Shown: positions 7,783-18,519, counted from the first letter of the stretch. The stretch is DNA of 29,240 nucleotides from Astrocystis sublimbata (GCA_022453515.1 JAJNNY010000132.1:1-29240); one strand, 5' to 3'. The notes: generated by a model from the letters alone, not told the origin. Made by a program: numbers and translations.

Positions 7783-9264
7783 TTAGATGATGGCGGCCGC
7801 ATCAGTAGCGCTGCCGTGCAGGACAGGGTTGACTGTCTCGTCGAACTCCATCTTGAAGTCGTTGCCAAGCTCCTTTCGCAGCGCCGTCTGCACCGCCTCG
7901 AGCACGTTGGGGAACACACCGAAGTTGGCCGGGTTGTTCTCGTCGTTGTCGCCGCCCTGGAAGACACCGGTGCGCACTAAGCACGTGTTCCAACCGTAGC
8001 TGTTGCCACCGATAATGTCCGACGCTGGGTTGTCACCAACCATGTAGATGTTCTCCGGTAGCTTCTCCTCGCCGTGGAGCTGCTCCATCCACGAAGTCAT
8101 GACCTCGTCCGCGTACTTGTACGTCGCCAGTTCTGGCTTACCGTACACCACACGCTCAAGGTCCACGCCTGTCATCGATCGGTACATGGCCTCGAGACCA
8201 ATGCGGAAGGCACCCTGCGACATACGGGGCGTCCAGTGCTCGGTGGGGCACAGAACATCACCCTGCGAGAAGTAGATGGGGATACGCTGGGCCACGGGGT
8301 CTATAGCCTTGGTCTTCAGCCGGCCGTTGACGGACAGCAGCAGATCCATGATGATCTGGATGTCGGTGGCGTAGTCTCGCGAGTCAGAGAACACGAGGAT
8401 CGCGTTGATGTTGCACTTGCTGAAGTCCCGAGGTCGCGACATGGCCTTCTCGTACTCGGTGAACTCACGGTAGGGGGCGATGGTGGGGTCCCAGGCCACG
8501 ATGTCGTTGGGGACAACAACATCCTTGAACCCGTACTTCTCGGCTACCTCACGGCACCGGTAGCCAACGCCACCCACCACGAGGACCGTGTCGTAGTACG
8601 CCGCCAGCGCACTCATGGGCGTGTGGGACTGGATGAATTGTTCCGTGCTCACGGGGTTGCCGAGGATGCTGGTCAGCTGGTCGCAACGGGCTTGCTCTGG
8701 CTTTCCGCTACCGTTGGTCAGGAAGATGTGGGGGATCTTGATGCCGAGCTCGTTGTCGCCGTTCAGGATCTCCAGTGTGCGCTTGCCTTCGGGGATGAGC
8801 AGATCACCGTGGACGAGCACACCATCGATATCGAAGGCGAAGGCCATGTTCTTGGCCTTGGTGACCTTCTCCGACTCAATGGTCTGAATCTGGCTGGCCA
8901 GAATCTCCCGAGTCGGCTGGATTGGGGGCATACCCGGCCGTGTTGGGCGGCCATCGGGGTAGTGGACTGATGACAGCCTAGATTGCCGCTTGGATCGCGG
9001 AATGGGTAGCGAGGCGCCGAATGAGTTTCGGGACGACCTTCGTTCTTTTTGGGAGGGTGATACGCTCAGGGTGTGCATGTACTTGGCGGCTTCTGAGATG
9101 GATGACCGGGAAGCGGGAATCTCGATAGGACCCTCTCCATCGTCACCGGGGATGGCCAGACTGGGCTGGTGCTCTTGAGCTCCTACAGCTCCATTGTCCT
9201 TAGTAGGGACAGGAGCCTGTGTCTGGCCGGCTGTCGCCAGATCGGACTCCTCAAACATCGGCAT
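7783..9264 (-). CDS. HAD-superfamily class IIA hydrolase, CECR5/YKR070W family
   Basis: An uninterrupted frame of 493 residues, without introns. Residues 1-130 are Ser/Pro/charged-rich and likely disordered. The HAD fold follows: motif I FDIDGVL (D145 nucleophile, D147 acid), motif II FLTNGSG (T183), the lysine of GKPE (K376) and the metal-binding GDNPASDI (D411, D416). The large segment between motifs II and III fits the C2-type cap of subfamily IIA, and the overall pattern matches the CECR5/HDHD5 and yeast YKR070W group. These are predicted phosphatases, often assigned to mitochondria, with no well-established physiological substrate. The N-terminal 130 residues do not look like a typical mitochondrial presequence, being acidic at the start. 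Met3 is an alternative start. A TATA-like CATATATATC lies at 9403-9412, about 140 bp upstream. Confidence 0.93.
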   Translation of the reverse strand: MPMFEESDLATAGQTQAPVPTKDNGAVGAQEHQPSLAIPGDDGEGPIEIPASRSSISEAAKYMHTLSVSPSQKERRSSRNSFGASLPIPRSKRQSRLSSVHYPDGRPTRPGMPPIQPTREILASQIQTIESEKVTKAKNMAFAFDIDGVLVHGDLLIPEGKRTLEILNGDNELGIKIPHIFLTNGSGKPEQARCDQLTSILGNPVSTEQFIQSHTPMSALAAYYDTVLVVGGVGYRCREVAEKYGFKDVVVPNDIVAWDPTIAPYREFTEYEKAMSRPRDFSKCNINAILVFSDSRDYATDIQIIMDLLLSVNGRLKTKAIDPVAQRIPIYFSQGDVLCPTEHWTPRMSQGAFRIGLEAMYRSMTGVDLERVVYGKPELATYKYADEVMTSWMEQLHGEEKLPENIYMVGDNPASDIIGGNSYGWNTCLVRTGVFQGGDNDENNPANFGVFPNVLEAVQTALRKELGNDFKMEFDETVNPVLHGSATDAAAII

Positions 9265-9402
9265 GGTGACGAATTGGAAAAGCTACGTTTCTGTGCTGTG
9301 AAGTCTAGAGAGTATGGGGGTAGATGGCAAGCGATGATGATGGTGAGTGAGTGAGTAACGGTGGAATGTTAAGATTTTGTGGATGAAAGTGCCCAACACG
9401 CT

Positions 9403-9412
9403 CATATATATC
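9403..9412 (-). promoter_or_regulatory. TATA-like element upstream of the HAD hydrolase gene
   Basis: The minus strand reads GATATATATG about 140 bp before the ATG at 9264, a plausible distance for a fungal TATA element followed by a leader. The assignment rests on sequence and position only. Confidence 0.3.
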
Positions 9413-11325
9413 TTTCTCAGGGCGTTTTTCAGGGTCACTCGTTTTCGGGGCAACCGCTAGTCATGTTGTGCTGGAGCCTAATCCCTCGATTCCGTCTTAT
9501 ATCTAGACACCGCCGAGGATACTACAGACGCCGGCGCTCCTGCTGAAAACTCTTATCGGGCTGGTACGTTAGGAAGTCGGATCTCGATGACGTTGTTGTT
9601 GACACTCTCGCTGCGTGAACCTAGGCGTCGGTCTAGGGGTCGAGGGGTCTTGCTGGGTGCCCACAGGGTGTATCCATATTTGTATCCATCCCACGTCCAT
9701 TTCGAGGCAAAGCTGGTGGATTACGAGTTTACTCGGGCCCATCCAAACCTTCAGTCCGGCCGTGCTAGGTTGGCGTGTTATCGAGTTGTCTGCCGCCCGA
9801 CACCACAACCGACCACAACCGACCCAGAGATGAAACGCTCAGAGTATGGTCAGACATGGTCCTGCAATGTCTGAATGAGAAAGGGCCGTATGATACGTTG
9901 TAGCCGTGTGGACCGTGCTCCGCTGGCCCGTCCATCGCCAGGCATCGTTGTCCATTCCGAACCATCTATGCTCGCATTGTGCCCGCTTATCGACAGTGAT
10001 CAGAAGCAGATGCAGTTCAGATGCAGAAGGTGATGGAGGGGTCGGAAAAGTCGGAGGGGTCGCTGACATCATGCGGCTCCGCCAAGACCAGAACTGACTC
10101 GGGAAAATGGGGAGGCTCTTCGGAAAGAGTTTTCTAGCCTTTGTTCTGCTAGCCCAAACGAGGCCAACGAGAAGGCGAGGGAGGCCAAGAAGCTACCGAC
10201 AGTTACCGAGTTGGCATGGTTCGTTCGTACCTGGCCAACATCCCGGTCCTGGCAAGCCGGCCTGCAGCGGTAAACCCAAAATAAATCCACGCAGAACCAG
10301 CCTCCTGAGCGATCAACGCAACGAGACTGGTCGACTTCGACACTTACCGACAACATCTTCAGGGTCGCCTACACGAGTACCTGGAGTAGGTCTCTCCTGA
10401 AGCTTGTCCTGAATAGCGTAGTAGTGCATGTCAGGACCCAGCATAACCGAGGATAACAGTGCCGTACTGTGCCTCTTTGGCTCCGTTGCAGTGTGTTGCC
10501 GCCTTAGGCTTCCCAACTTACATACAGTATGCGTCCAGACTGCCTAACTGCCATCATCCTGCATCATTCTCTGCAGGATGAAGGTGAAATCACGCCCTGA
10601 GTGCATAGACAGTACAGGAGAGTTCCACCTCAGCGCAAGCCATGGGCTTGCCATGGGCAATATTCCGGATTTCCTGGCTTTTTTGCATACCGGATGGTGC
10701 CGGCCGGCTGCACGTCTGCGAGACACAAACCACCATGGCCTGTAGTGTTACGTGAGTCGAAGCATCGAATCCTCGTTATCAGTAGTAAGCCAAGACCAAG
10801 CAAGCAAGCCATACCCTCCTTCGATAACAAGCCAGAGCAAGCCACTCCGGGGGCTATTCGGTGCGGGCCTCGCACGTCTGACTCCCCGGGACCGGCGCTA
10901 GTTGGTCAGGAAAGGGGACATGTCACAAATAAACCTTGTAGGCAGGCAACACCATTATTGCTGTACTTCCCATCGGGTAGTATACAGGCTCGGTACACAC
11001 GTCAGCGGAGGTGAGACGGAAGTACCTAACTGAGGTAGCCAAAGAGGTAGAACGAACCTGGCACCACGTCTGGTAGCAGGTTTTCAGGAAAAAAACTAGA
11101 TCGCCCTTAGCTGTGTAGTCTGCCTCACTAGCGGCACTACTTCTCCCACTTATACTCCCACTCTACGAAGAGACTGCCGCGTTGACGACGTCATACCTGG
11201 ACCTGGCGAGGTGTTGTTTGAAAAAGAATACAGAACCTTGGTTCTGCGATCTCTCGTTGCTATACAGCTTCATTCAGCGTCTAGCATCAAACAACTCTCA
11301 ATACACCATAAAAAATCACTTCACA
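9413..11325. other. Intergenic stretch between divergent HAD and aldo-keto reductase genes
   Basis: About 1.9 kb of moderate GC between two divergently transcribed genes, holding the promoters of both. Open frames here reach 97 codons (10107-10400, plus) and 137 codons (10601-11014, plus), but they overlap antisense frames of similar size, lack motifs and look compositional. No RNA gene or repeat is recognisable apart from short CAAGCAAGCC-like runs near 10795. The frame of the reductase is open back to 11182, but no in-frame ATG lies upstream of 11326, so that part is leader. Confidence 0.5.
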
Positions 11326-12309
11326 ATGCCTGTAAACTCAACCACATTCACACTCAACAACGGGGTCAAGATTCCCGCCCTTGGCTTTGGCACCTTCGCC
11401 AACGAGGGAGCTAAGGGAGAAACATACAAGGCGGTCAAATGTGCCCTCGAGGTCGGCTACCGTCACTTAGACTGCGCTTGGTTTTACCACAATGAGGGCG
11501 AGGTCGGTGAGGGTCTCCGGGATTTCTTGAAGGAGAACACATCGGTGAAGCGCGAGGACATCTTCGTATGCACAAAGGTGTGGAACCACCTACACGAGCC
11601 TGAAGACGTAAAGTGGTCTCTCGAGAACTCACTCAAGAACTTCGGGCTCGACTACGTCGACCTCTTCATCGTACACTGGCCCATCGCCGCCGAGCGCAAC
11701 GACGACTACTCCGTCAAGCTCGGCGCCGACGGCAAGTATGTCATCAAGAAGGACCTCACAGAGAACCCGGAACCCACATGGCGGGCCATGGAGGAGCTGC
11801 TCGCCAGCGGCAAGGTTCGCTCTCTTGGAGTGTCGAACTGGACGATAGAAGGCCTCAAGAAGCTGATGGCCTTCGCCAAGGTCAAGCCCCAGGTCAACCA
11901 GGTCGAGGTGCACCCGTTCCTCCCCAACGGCGACCTGATCGACTTCTGCCAGGCCAACGACATCATGATCGAGGCCTACTCGCCGCTCGGCTCCCAGGAC
12001 CAGATTCCCAATACCGGCGAGAAGGTCCGCACCAACAAGACCCTCAACGAGGTTGCCGACCGCAGTGGCAATACCCTCGCACAGGTTCTCCTCGCCTGGG
12101 GCCTGCGTCGCGGCTATGTCGTGCTGCCCAAGAGCTCGACGCCCTCGCGTATCGAGAGCAATGCGCAGGTGCCCCAGCTGTCTGACGAAGATTACGAGGC
12201 TGTGCAGGCTGTTGCCAAGGGCCGACACGCCCGTTTCGTCAACATGAAGGATGTGTTCGGCTACAACGTGTGGCCGGAGGAGAGCAATATGAACGGTGCT
12301 TCTGCGTAA
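11326..12309 (+). CDS. Aldo-keto reductase (NADPH-dependent aldehyde/polyol type)
   Basis: An intron-free frame of 327 residues, the usual size for this superfamily. The start is the ATG in TCACAATGCC; no in-frame ATG lies upstream. The catalytic tetrad is visible: D49 and Y54 in LDCAWFYHNE, K84 in CTKVW and H117 in VHWP. Other signatures are the N-terminal KIPALGFGTF, the SLGVSNW and QVEVHPFLP strands, the AYSPLGS loop, and the C-terminal LPKSSTPSRIESN (K269, R275), which binds the adenosine 2'-phosphate of NADPH. It is likely cytosolic and reduces aldehydes or sugars, or oxidises glycerol, like fungal GCY1/GLD-type enzymes. The substrate cannot be read from the sequence. The CAWF spacing around the Asp and Tyr differs from the commoner DTAxxYxNE form. 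Confidence 0.95.
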   Translation: MPVNSTTFTLNNGVKIPALGFGTFANEGAKGETYKAVKCALEVGYRHLDCAWFYHNEGEVGEGLRDFLKENTSVKREDIFVCTKVWNHLHEPEDVKWSLENSLKNFGLDYVDLFIVHWPIAAERNDDYSVKLGADGKYVIKKDLTENPEPTWRAMEELLASGKVRSLGVSNWTIEGLKKLMAFAKVKPQVNQVEVHPFLPNGDLIDFCQANDIMIEAYSPLGSQDQIPNTGEKVRTNKTLNEVADRSGNTLAQVLLAWGLRRGYVVLPKSSTPSRIESNAQVPQLSDEDYEAVQAVAKGRHARFVNMKDVFGYNVWPEESNMNGASA

Positions 12310-13641
12310 TGATATGACGGATTGACGACTGCATGAAATGTAACTTGTTCAAATTGGGCGTTGGAGAAACGGGACGAAAAGTTGGGACACACAGTTTTTG
12401 TTAGTCCCAGTGTTTCATCATGACATACATAATAGAGGCCCATACATCCAATAGGCTTTTTGGTAGATGGTGTACATACCTACGATCTAGGTAGTTGAGA
12501 ACTATCACAACAATACCCACTTACGAACTTCTATATGCATGCAATATTATCGGCTAATGGAATTGAACGTGGTCCTGCAGACGATCGGTTATGATATCTA
12601 TTTTGCTCTCAGACCATTGTGTCTGTAAGCCATTGTCATTGGCTCGATTCGAGGTACCTTGACAAGGTCAAGGTAGCGGCATGTCGGCGCAGTTCGCCGA
12701 AGCAAGGAAGTATTACCTCAAAAGGAAATGCTAACCGGAACATCACGATCCCGACATGCGACTGAATACAACCGCAGCAGCGAACTATCACAATACTCAA
12801 ATGTGGACATTATTAATACCATCCCACGGGCATGGATCTTATCTTGTTATGTAAATATGATATATACCAAACAAACGTATGAAACAAATACAACCGAGTA
12901 CAACCACGCCCGCAGCGTTGTATACATCGTACTATTGATCTAGCTCCAGATTTCTGGGCGATCGCAGACTCGTCGCTGGATGCTTTTGTGAGCTATTGAT
13001 TGCGGCGCTTTCCGATATGACACAGTTGCGGGCAACGGTGTAGGGATTGATCAAGTTGATCAGTATCTTGAGAGGAGTTCAAACCAGAAGTGGCATCATA
13101 TTCGATATAGAAAAGATTATAGTATTAAAGTTTTTTGTTAAGGCTACTACGGAGACAGGTCTTGATAAAGCAATATACAGGATGGAAGGGCATATTCATT
13201 CCAATAGACAAGCTTGTACGTCACCAGGTCCAGCACTCAATGGAGATTATCCATAATGACACCAGGATGGAAGCGAATTGTTACTCTTCTCCGTCTTTCT
13301 GCTTCCTGCTTTGTAGCATCGCGACGTCACCTGTGACTGAATGGAAACCCAGCAACATTACCGGTCTGCGAAAGGTAAGGCGCTTGAAGCTTGCAACTGA
13401 CCCATCCAGCTGTATCCCGTCCCCGGAGGCCGATCTTGCCGTTGTCAACTGGGTCTCAAGTTTGGATTAAACTGCGGGCATAACAGGCCGGAAGACTTTG
13501 TAGGCTTTCACCCCATCTATCGAAGTCCAACGATGCACCACGATGCTCGATTTAGTTGTCTAGTTGTGTGTATGTTTTTGAAACCAAGCGGCAGGATTCT
13601 ACCCAACATTTCTGTCGGGCGCGCCATAGCTGCCTTGAAGT
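12310..13641. other. Gene-poor stretch downstream of the aldo-keto reductase
   Basis: The first part should hold the 3' end of the reductase transcript. Beyond it I see only short frames. One 111-codon frame (13135-13470) contains a GTAAGG/CTGAC/CAG series like an intron, but the implied intron at 13375-13409 would be only 35 nt, shorter than fungal introns normally are. No repeat or RNA gene is recognised. Confidence 0.5.
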
Positions 13642-14184
13642 TTATGCGGAGATTGACCGTGTCGATACGCGGGTCGAAGGGGAGTCAGTGAATCGCCCAT
13701 AGTGGCGGATGACATCGGATCTTGCAAGAGTAAAAGTAAACGTCGCAAGAGTTGCCGAAGTTGTAACCATTTGCACGGGAAGCGGTTCGGCGTTGTACAG
13801 CGTGGCAATCAAACTGCTTTTCTCGTCTCCTTGTGTGGTGGTACATGACGTGAAAAAGATCCAATGCCACTTGACGGGACATGCTAGAAACGCGGCGACG
13901 CATGTGTACCCAGTTATATGATACAAAGGTCTTTTTGGAGATACTACCCGCTGTCGCAGCAGTCCCGTCTTGTGATGATAGAACTTCTGCATTCTTTCAC
14001 CCTGGCAAGCAGTCCTTGCTTGCTGGTAATACGTGCAATTGCTTCCCGCATATGCTATCTCTGCCCGGCGCGCGATGTTCGATAGGATTTCTGCGGTCGG
14101 GAATGTGGGCTTGTTGATAACGTGTGCTATCATAGGAAGAACATGAACTGTCAGGTCGAATCTGCTGGCAGGTCGAGTAGGCAC
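13642..14184 (-). CDS. Hypothetical 180-codon open frame (doubtful)
   Basis: This is the longest open frame in the 4.1-kb gene-poor region, running from an ATG to a stop without introns. The translation has no recognisable domain, signal peptide or convincing membrane segment, and several overlapping frames on both strands are also open. It starts MPTRPASRFDLTVHVLPMIA and is rich in Thr, Ser and Arg. It may well be a chance frame. I list it because no other gene explains this stretch. Confidence 0.15.
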   Translation of the reverse strand: MPTRPASRFDLTVHVLPMIAHVINKPTFPTAEILSNIARRAEIAYAGSNCTYYQQARTACQGERMQKFYHHKTGLLRQRVVSPKRPLYHITGYTCVAAFLACPVKWHWIFFTSCTTTQGDEKSSLIATLYNAEPLPVQMVTTSATLATFTFTLARSDVIRHYGRFTDSPSTRVSTRSISA

Positions 14185-14530
14185 GGCTATGGAGCCAAAT
14201 TGCCAATGCTAGTCACGGCCGAGCCAGCGGAATTCGATAGAGTAATAGTGAGGCCGACGCCGACACTGGATAGACGAAGTTGTGCATGCGCTGATTCGCT
14301 TCGAGGAAGATTTCTCTTCCAACCTGGACTCCCTCGAAGTTTCTAGGAGATTTCTTTTTTCGAATACACTTTGAAGCGTTTTTGACCTCCTCCGGATACC
14401 GAGAATCCTTTGGATAAGCGAGGTTATATATAGCGAGGAGTTCGAGCTTTGAATCGTAGCAACGTAACGGAACGCTCAAAACATTCTATCTGTTGAAAAT
14501 GGGCCGTATTGATACATCTTCAATGGCTCA

Positions 14531-14593
14531 TCGAGAAAAGACACCTCGAGAAATGACACCTCGGGAGAGGCTGGCCACTCGGGAGAAGCTGTG
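14531..14593 (+). repeat. Four-unit degenerate 15-18-bp tandem repeat
   Basis: The units are TCGAGAAAAGACACC, TCGAGAAATGACACC, TCGGGAGAGGCTGGCCAC and TCGGGAGAAGCTGTG, head to tail. Read from the ATG at 14523 they give a 23-residue peptide of repeated P/T-R-E motifs ending at a TGA. It could be a small minisatellite or the remnant of a repeat-containing coding exon. Confidence 0.6.
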
Positions 14594-15438
14594 ATAGCTC
14601 GCTTGCCTGGTCTTGTGTGTATAGGCAATAGTTGGCATCAAACTCTGCGATAGGAATAAATATCTGATGTCTATCCTGCGATATCATCGCACGACTAGAA
14701 ACCCAAGAGTGTTAGTATATTGAGATCTTCCTAATAACACAGGGGAATCAAGGGCTTACTGGGTTTTCGTCAGGTTGGACTTCATTTCTCACAGGTCCAT
14801 GGGCGGGTGCTGGATGATCCAAGCTGCCATCTGGGCGCTCTCTTGCATTTGAATCTCCTCGAGATTATCGTTGCGGTTGAATGGTTTTACTGCGAGAATA
14901 CGACGCGCTTGTTGGAATCAAGACCCGAGAATTTGACGTCCATTTCCTGCCGTGAAACGGTTAATACGAAACATACGCAAGAGAGGAGTAGGCAATACAT
15001 ACAGCAGCACGTGTGATGATATGAGTCGCCGACATCTTGGACAAAAGAGCATAAAGTGACCGGGAAAGTCGAGCAGTCACTGCTAGAAGAGCTTGGTCAA
15101 TATTCCGTTTTTCAACTGGTATGGATGCCGAACTCACCACAGCGACTGACGCAGACTGCTAGCCAAATCATTGATTTGCCTTCGAAAATATATCTCGTAC
15201 GTTTCGTTGTCTTCTGAACGGTGATGCCACTGACAGTACCATGGAAGTCTGCCGAGGTCGTGATGCATTTGTAGCATCATGGAAGGTTTCCCCAGAGCTG
15301 GTCATTCTGGAGGCGAGCCTGAAATGATGGATCGTGGAGGATGGACAAGCACACAGCATGATTAGGAGAGGAAGTTGACGAAGTGAGGACAAACGGCTAT
15401 AGCTCCACTGATTTGATCATGACCATGGTCTGTCTGAT
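14594..15438. other. No recognisable gene
   Basis: About 850 bp with only short frames of up to 74 codons, none with a motif. Composition is moderate, and I see no obvious transposon or RNA gene. Confidence 0.5.
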
Positions 15439-15472
15439 ATGTCATGTCGGAAAAGGTGGTGCTTCAGTTTGA

Positions 15473-15568
15473 TAATATTGGATGATGGAGTATTGATTGA
15501 TGAAGTATTAAATAATAGAGTAGTGGATGATGGAATCGAATATATTGGTGTTGATATCAATGATGAAG
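15473..15568 (+). repeat. GATGATGGA-type low-complexity tract
   Basis: Imperfect short repeats of GATGATGGA, TTGATGAAGTATT and GTGGATGATGG follow one another. In the plus frame from 15439 they translate as an acidic stretch (DDGVLIDEVL, then VVDDGIEYIGVDINDEG). The antisense strand gives a Ser/Thr/Ile-rich frame (15417-15707). Neither is convincing as a gene. It looks like a decayed minisatellite or coding relic. Confidence 0.4.
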
Positions 15569-15716
15569 GGTGGAAGAACTGGAACAGATGGAGGAGATGG
15601 GGAGAAATGCTCTCCTTATATAGGCGTTTCTCAACACTCAAGCCCATCATTGGTCCCTCAAGGTTCTGAACAAGCGTCACTCTTTTCGTCATCAGGACTT
15701 CCATCAAGGTTTGTCA

Positions 15717-16119
15717 ACGTCATTGTTTTGGACCCTGGCTTCTATTAAGGTTCCGCGATGGCGTTTACATAAGGTTGAGGCAGTGAAGACTCATTGTTCT
15801 CAGAATGCTATGTACGCGTCGTAGGTCTGCTTAGGGATCTATGACGTGAGGCTGGTCAATGCTCACTGTACATAGACTTCAAGCCTCAGATGCCCTAGAT
15901 CCGGTGATGCCATTATGCTTTAGACTCCAAGTCTCTTTCGGGATGACTCAACTAGAGCTCGTCTGTCGTGTTTACTGATGACGTTGTATTGGCCAGTGCT
16001 TTGTTTGGTTTCTGTGCTTTCCCCTATATATAGACTTTAAGCTTAAGTTGCTTAAGGTTCGGTGATCTAGATAAGCTTCCGAGGCTCTTTCACGCGAGGC
16101 TCACCTGCTATGTTTACTG
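15717..16119 (+). repeat. Diverged tandem repeat with units of about 140 bp
   Basis: Two full units lie head to tail. Unit 1 at 15841-15977 and unit 2 at 15978-16119 both begin ATGACGT, share GG-CA-TGCT, then TATAGACTT/CATAGACTT, AAGC, GGTGAT and CTCTTTC, and end TGTTTACTG. A partial earlier unit at about 15717-15840 shares TAAGGTTC-G-GAT and ATAAG-TT-GAGGC with unit 2. The units differ at many C/T and G/A positions. No coding frame runs through them. They may be an old satellite or part of a decayed transposon; the family is not recognised. Confidence 0.6.
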
Positions 16120-16430
16120 GTTCAAATGAGCTGCGTTTTAAGGTTAAACTCACGATAGAGAGAAGCTTCCGTGTCCCGTTTAGCTTTCTGATACATGAGA
16201 TAGTGCCGGAAAAGGGGTCAATGCGTCAGTGGCTATTTCAAAATTCAGCCCAGGCCAGGAAGGTCCGTGGTGTTTAGAGGCGAGAGAAAGATGGACGATG
16301 ACGCTCGAGAGGCAGACACAAATTCCAGGCTACACGCGTCACTGTTCTGATGACGCGTCGCTCTGATATTTACTTTTGAACTTGTTGATCATTGATGGTA
16401 TCAATCTGCATGGCCTTCCAACGTGCCAAC
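16120..16430. other. Spacer and 3' flank of lsg1
   Basis: About 310 bp between the degenerate repeats and the lsg1 stop codon, without a gene. The part next to 16431 should be the 3' untranslated region of the minus-strand lsg1 transcript. TGACGCGTC occurs at about 16350-16358 as a short palindrome-like site. Confidence 0.4.
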
Positions 16431-18519
16431 CTAATCCTCGTCCAACATCTTGTTGTCGAACTTTTTACCCTTCCCCTTCCCCTTAGCTCCTCCCTTAAAA
16501 TGTTTCTTGCTCGACCCAAGCCGAACCTCGCTGGGGTCTGCACCTGTCTCCAGAGCAATCATGGCCTTGGCCTTGCGCCCGCTCAGCTCCTTGGCCGCCG
16601 CCTGCTCTTTCCCATGCTCCGTATACTTGTGATTGAACGGCATCGATATATGTCCTGCATTACCCGCATTTCGCGCAAAGAATGCCTTGTCGAGAGACTG
16701 CGACTTAGCGCCTGCACCACTTGGCATAGCAAGTATGTCGCTGTCCATAGTGGACTCGCCATCGCCTACCTCCAATGCCTCCATAGCTGCCCTTAATGCG
16801 TTCCTCCGCTTCTCGGGCAGATGGGCAGCATCGTATAGCTCCCTGTTGAATTCCCCACCATCAATATCGCCTGGGGGAGGCTCGACGTAGAGCAACTTGC
16901 CAGCCACGTAGTCCTTGAGAACCACTCTTGCCGCTCTGGACTCATCTGGCTGACCAACGCCTTGTGTTTTGTAACCCCTTGCTTTGGCGTAGGCCGCCAA
17001 GAGCTCGCTAGCCGTAGGGATTCCGGTCCCGCCTTCCTCGAGGGGGCGGACCTTGATATGTATGCCGTATATAGCCTCAAGGAATGGTTGAGGGATTCTG
17101 TGGGTAATCAGAGCGGCCGGACCTGTGAACTCCCTCAACTGATCGATGGGTAAGACACCATTACAAACTAGATCAGCCTTTGTTGTGGCGAAGTTTGGAA
17201 ACACTAGACCAGGGCAATCACATAGGGTGACTTTGTCACTCAAGCGGATTGTCTGGAAATGCTTGGTTTTCCCGGGCGTTGCGGAGACGGAGACTTTCTT
17301 GGCACCGATGAGGGCATTGATAGTTGACGACTTTCCGACGTTGGGATATCCGACCAGACCAATCTCTACCTTCTTGTCCGGATCTATGTGCGTGGGTAAG
17401 CATCGAGCATGAGCAGAAAGGACCTGAATTAAGCTTACCATCTGGATTCTGAGCTTGCCGAATGAAGATATCGTCCAATTCCTCAACGGTCAATATTCTC
17501 GTGTCGTCTTCGCTTATAGGAGCGCCAGAAGTCTCTGGCTCGTTGGTCTCATCTTCGCTCGCCTCTCCTTCTTCCGACTCGTCTGACTGAAGTCTCTGTT
17601 TGGTCTTGGGGTTGGAGCTTTCGCCGTGCAAGGGCTCCTCGGGCTCAAGGTCGCGTGCCTCGATGAGCTCCTTGGCCAAGCTGGCGGAGAAGAAGCGGTA
17701 GGCGATGCGCTTCTCCTTGAAATACTTGGACCAGGCCTTCCTTTGTGCTGTTGTCATCATGTCTGCCTTGTTGACCAACAGCAGGTTCTTCTTGGAAGGG
17801 TCGACATCCTTGACATAGTTCTCAAGGTCCTCTGAGCGGAACATGAGAGGGTTCCTCGCATCGACAATCTGAACAACAAGATCGGACCGCTCGATGACAC
17901 GCCACAGCTGCCTCCAGACTTCGAGATTGCGCTCGAAGGGAGTCATAAGAAGATCGTTGTACTCTTGGAGCTCTGCCAAGCCTCTCCTCCACAGCAGAAA
18001 GGATTCTCTCTCTCGCTGGTCTAGCTCTTCGGGTGTTGTGGAGGCATCCCACTTCGGGCGCCTCGGTACCGTCAGCTTGCCTCTGTGCTGGTTCATCTTG
18101 CCTACAACGTTGCGCTCCTCAGTGGCTGTCAGGAGGTATGGGTTCCTCTGGTCGGTGTGGATGATCTTGACGTTGTTCATCTTCTCGGCAGTAAAGTCGG
18201 TGCCGGCGAGCTCGGCCGTAGCCAAGAACTCATCCAGAGCACCTTGCTCGGTGACGGAGCGCATCTTGACCCATGCCGCCTCTTTTCTGTCGTTTGTAAT
18301 GTACTACCGACGCCAGGATAGTTAGTGACATGTGCGAGACGGGCGCATTGGCCAAAAGCAAAGAAGGCTGCAGAGTAGATATACCTCTTCGCCGGTAGCA
18401 TGGTTGATTCGCGTAACTCCTCCGCCTTTCTTGCGGTCGGAGCCTTTGCCTTTGCCAAAGCGATCGTTCATCAACGAGTTGCCCAGCCCCACCGAGCCCT
18501 TGGACTTGGCTAACACCAT
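16431..18519 (-). CDS. lsg1: Large-subunit GTPase 1 (Lsg1), 60S maturation
   Basis: Three exons, 18385-18519, 17439-18303 and 16431-17383, with introns of 81 nt (18304-18384, branch CTAAC) and 55 nt (17384-17438). The joined product is 650 residues, close to yeast Lsg1. It is a circularly permuted GTPase: G4 NKAD at 223-226 and G5 SA at 251-252 come before the P-loop GYPNVGKS (345-352) and G3 DCPG (389-392). The family block HTDQRNPYLLTATEERNVVGK (residues 94-114) is present, as are an acidic Ser-rich linker (about 280-312) between the two halves and a Lys/Gly-rich C-terminal tail. In yeast, Lsg1 acts in the cytoplasm on pre-60S particles and is needed to release the export adaptor Nmd3. It is divergent from ltv1. 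Confidence 0.96.

Noticed and set aside
10107..11014. Open frames of 97 and 137 codons upstream of the aldo-keto reductase.
   Set aside because: Equally long antisense frames overlap them, the translations are Arg/Pro/Ser-rich without domains, and no splice signals support them.
11182..11325. Upstream in-frame extension of the aldo-keto reductase by 48 codons.
   Set aside because: It begins at TTG, contains no ATG, and the family N-terminus starts just after the ATG at 11326, which has a good context.
13268..13690. A possible small secreted protein with one intron (13375-13409).
   Set aside because: The intron would be 35 nt, below the usual fungal minimum, the N-terminus is a poor signal peptide, and no family resemblance is seen.
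14213..14479. An 88-codon minus-strand frame with a Lys-rich middle.
   Set aside because: No recognisable motif, no support on either side, and a length compatible with chance.
15417..15760. A possible retrotransposon LTR or polyprotein remnant around the GATGATGGA tract.
   Set aside because: No terminal TG...CA pair, primer-binding site, target duplication or reverse transcriptase or integrase motif could be found.
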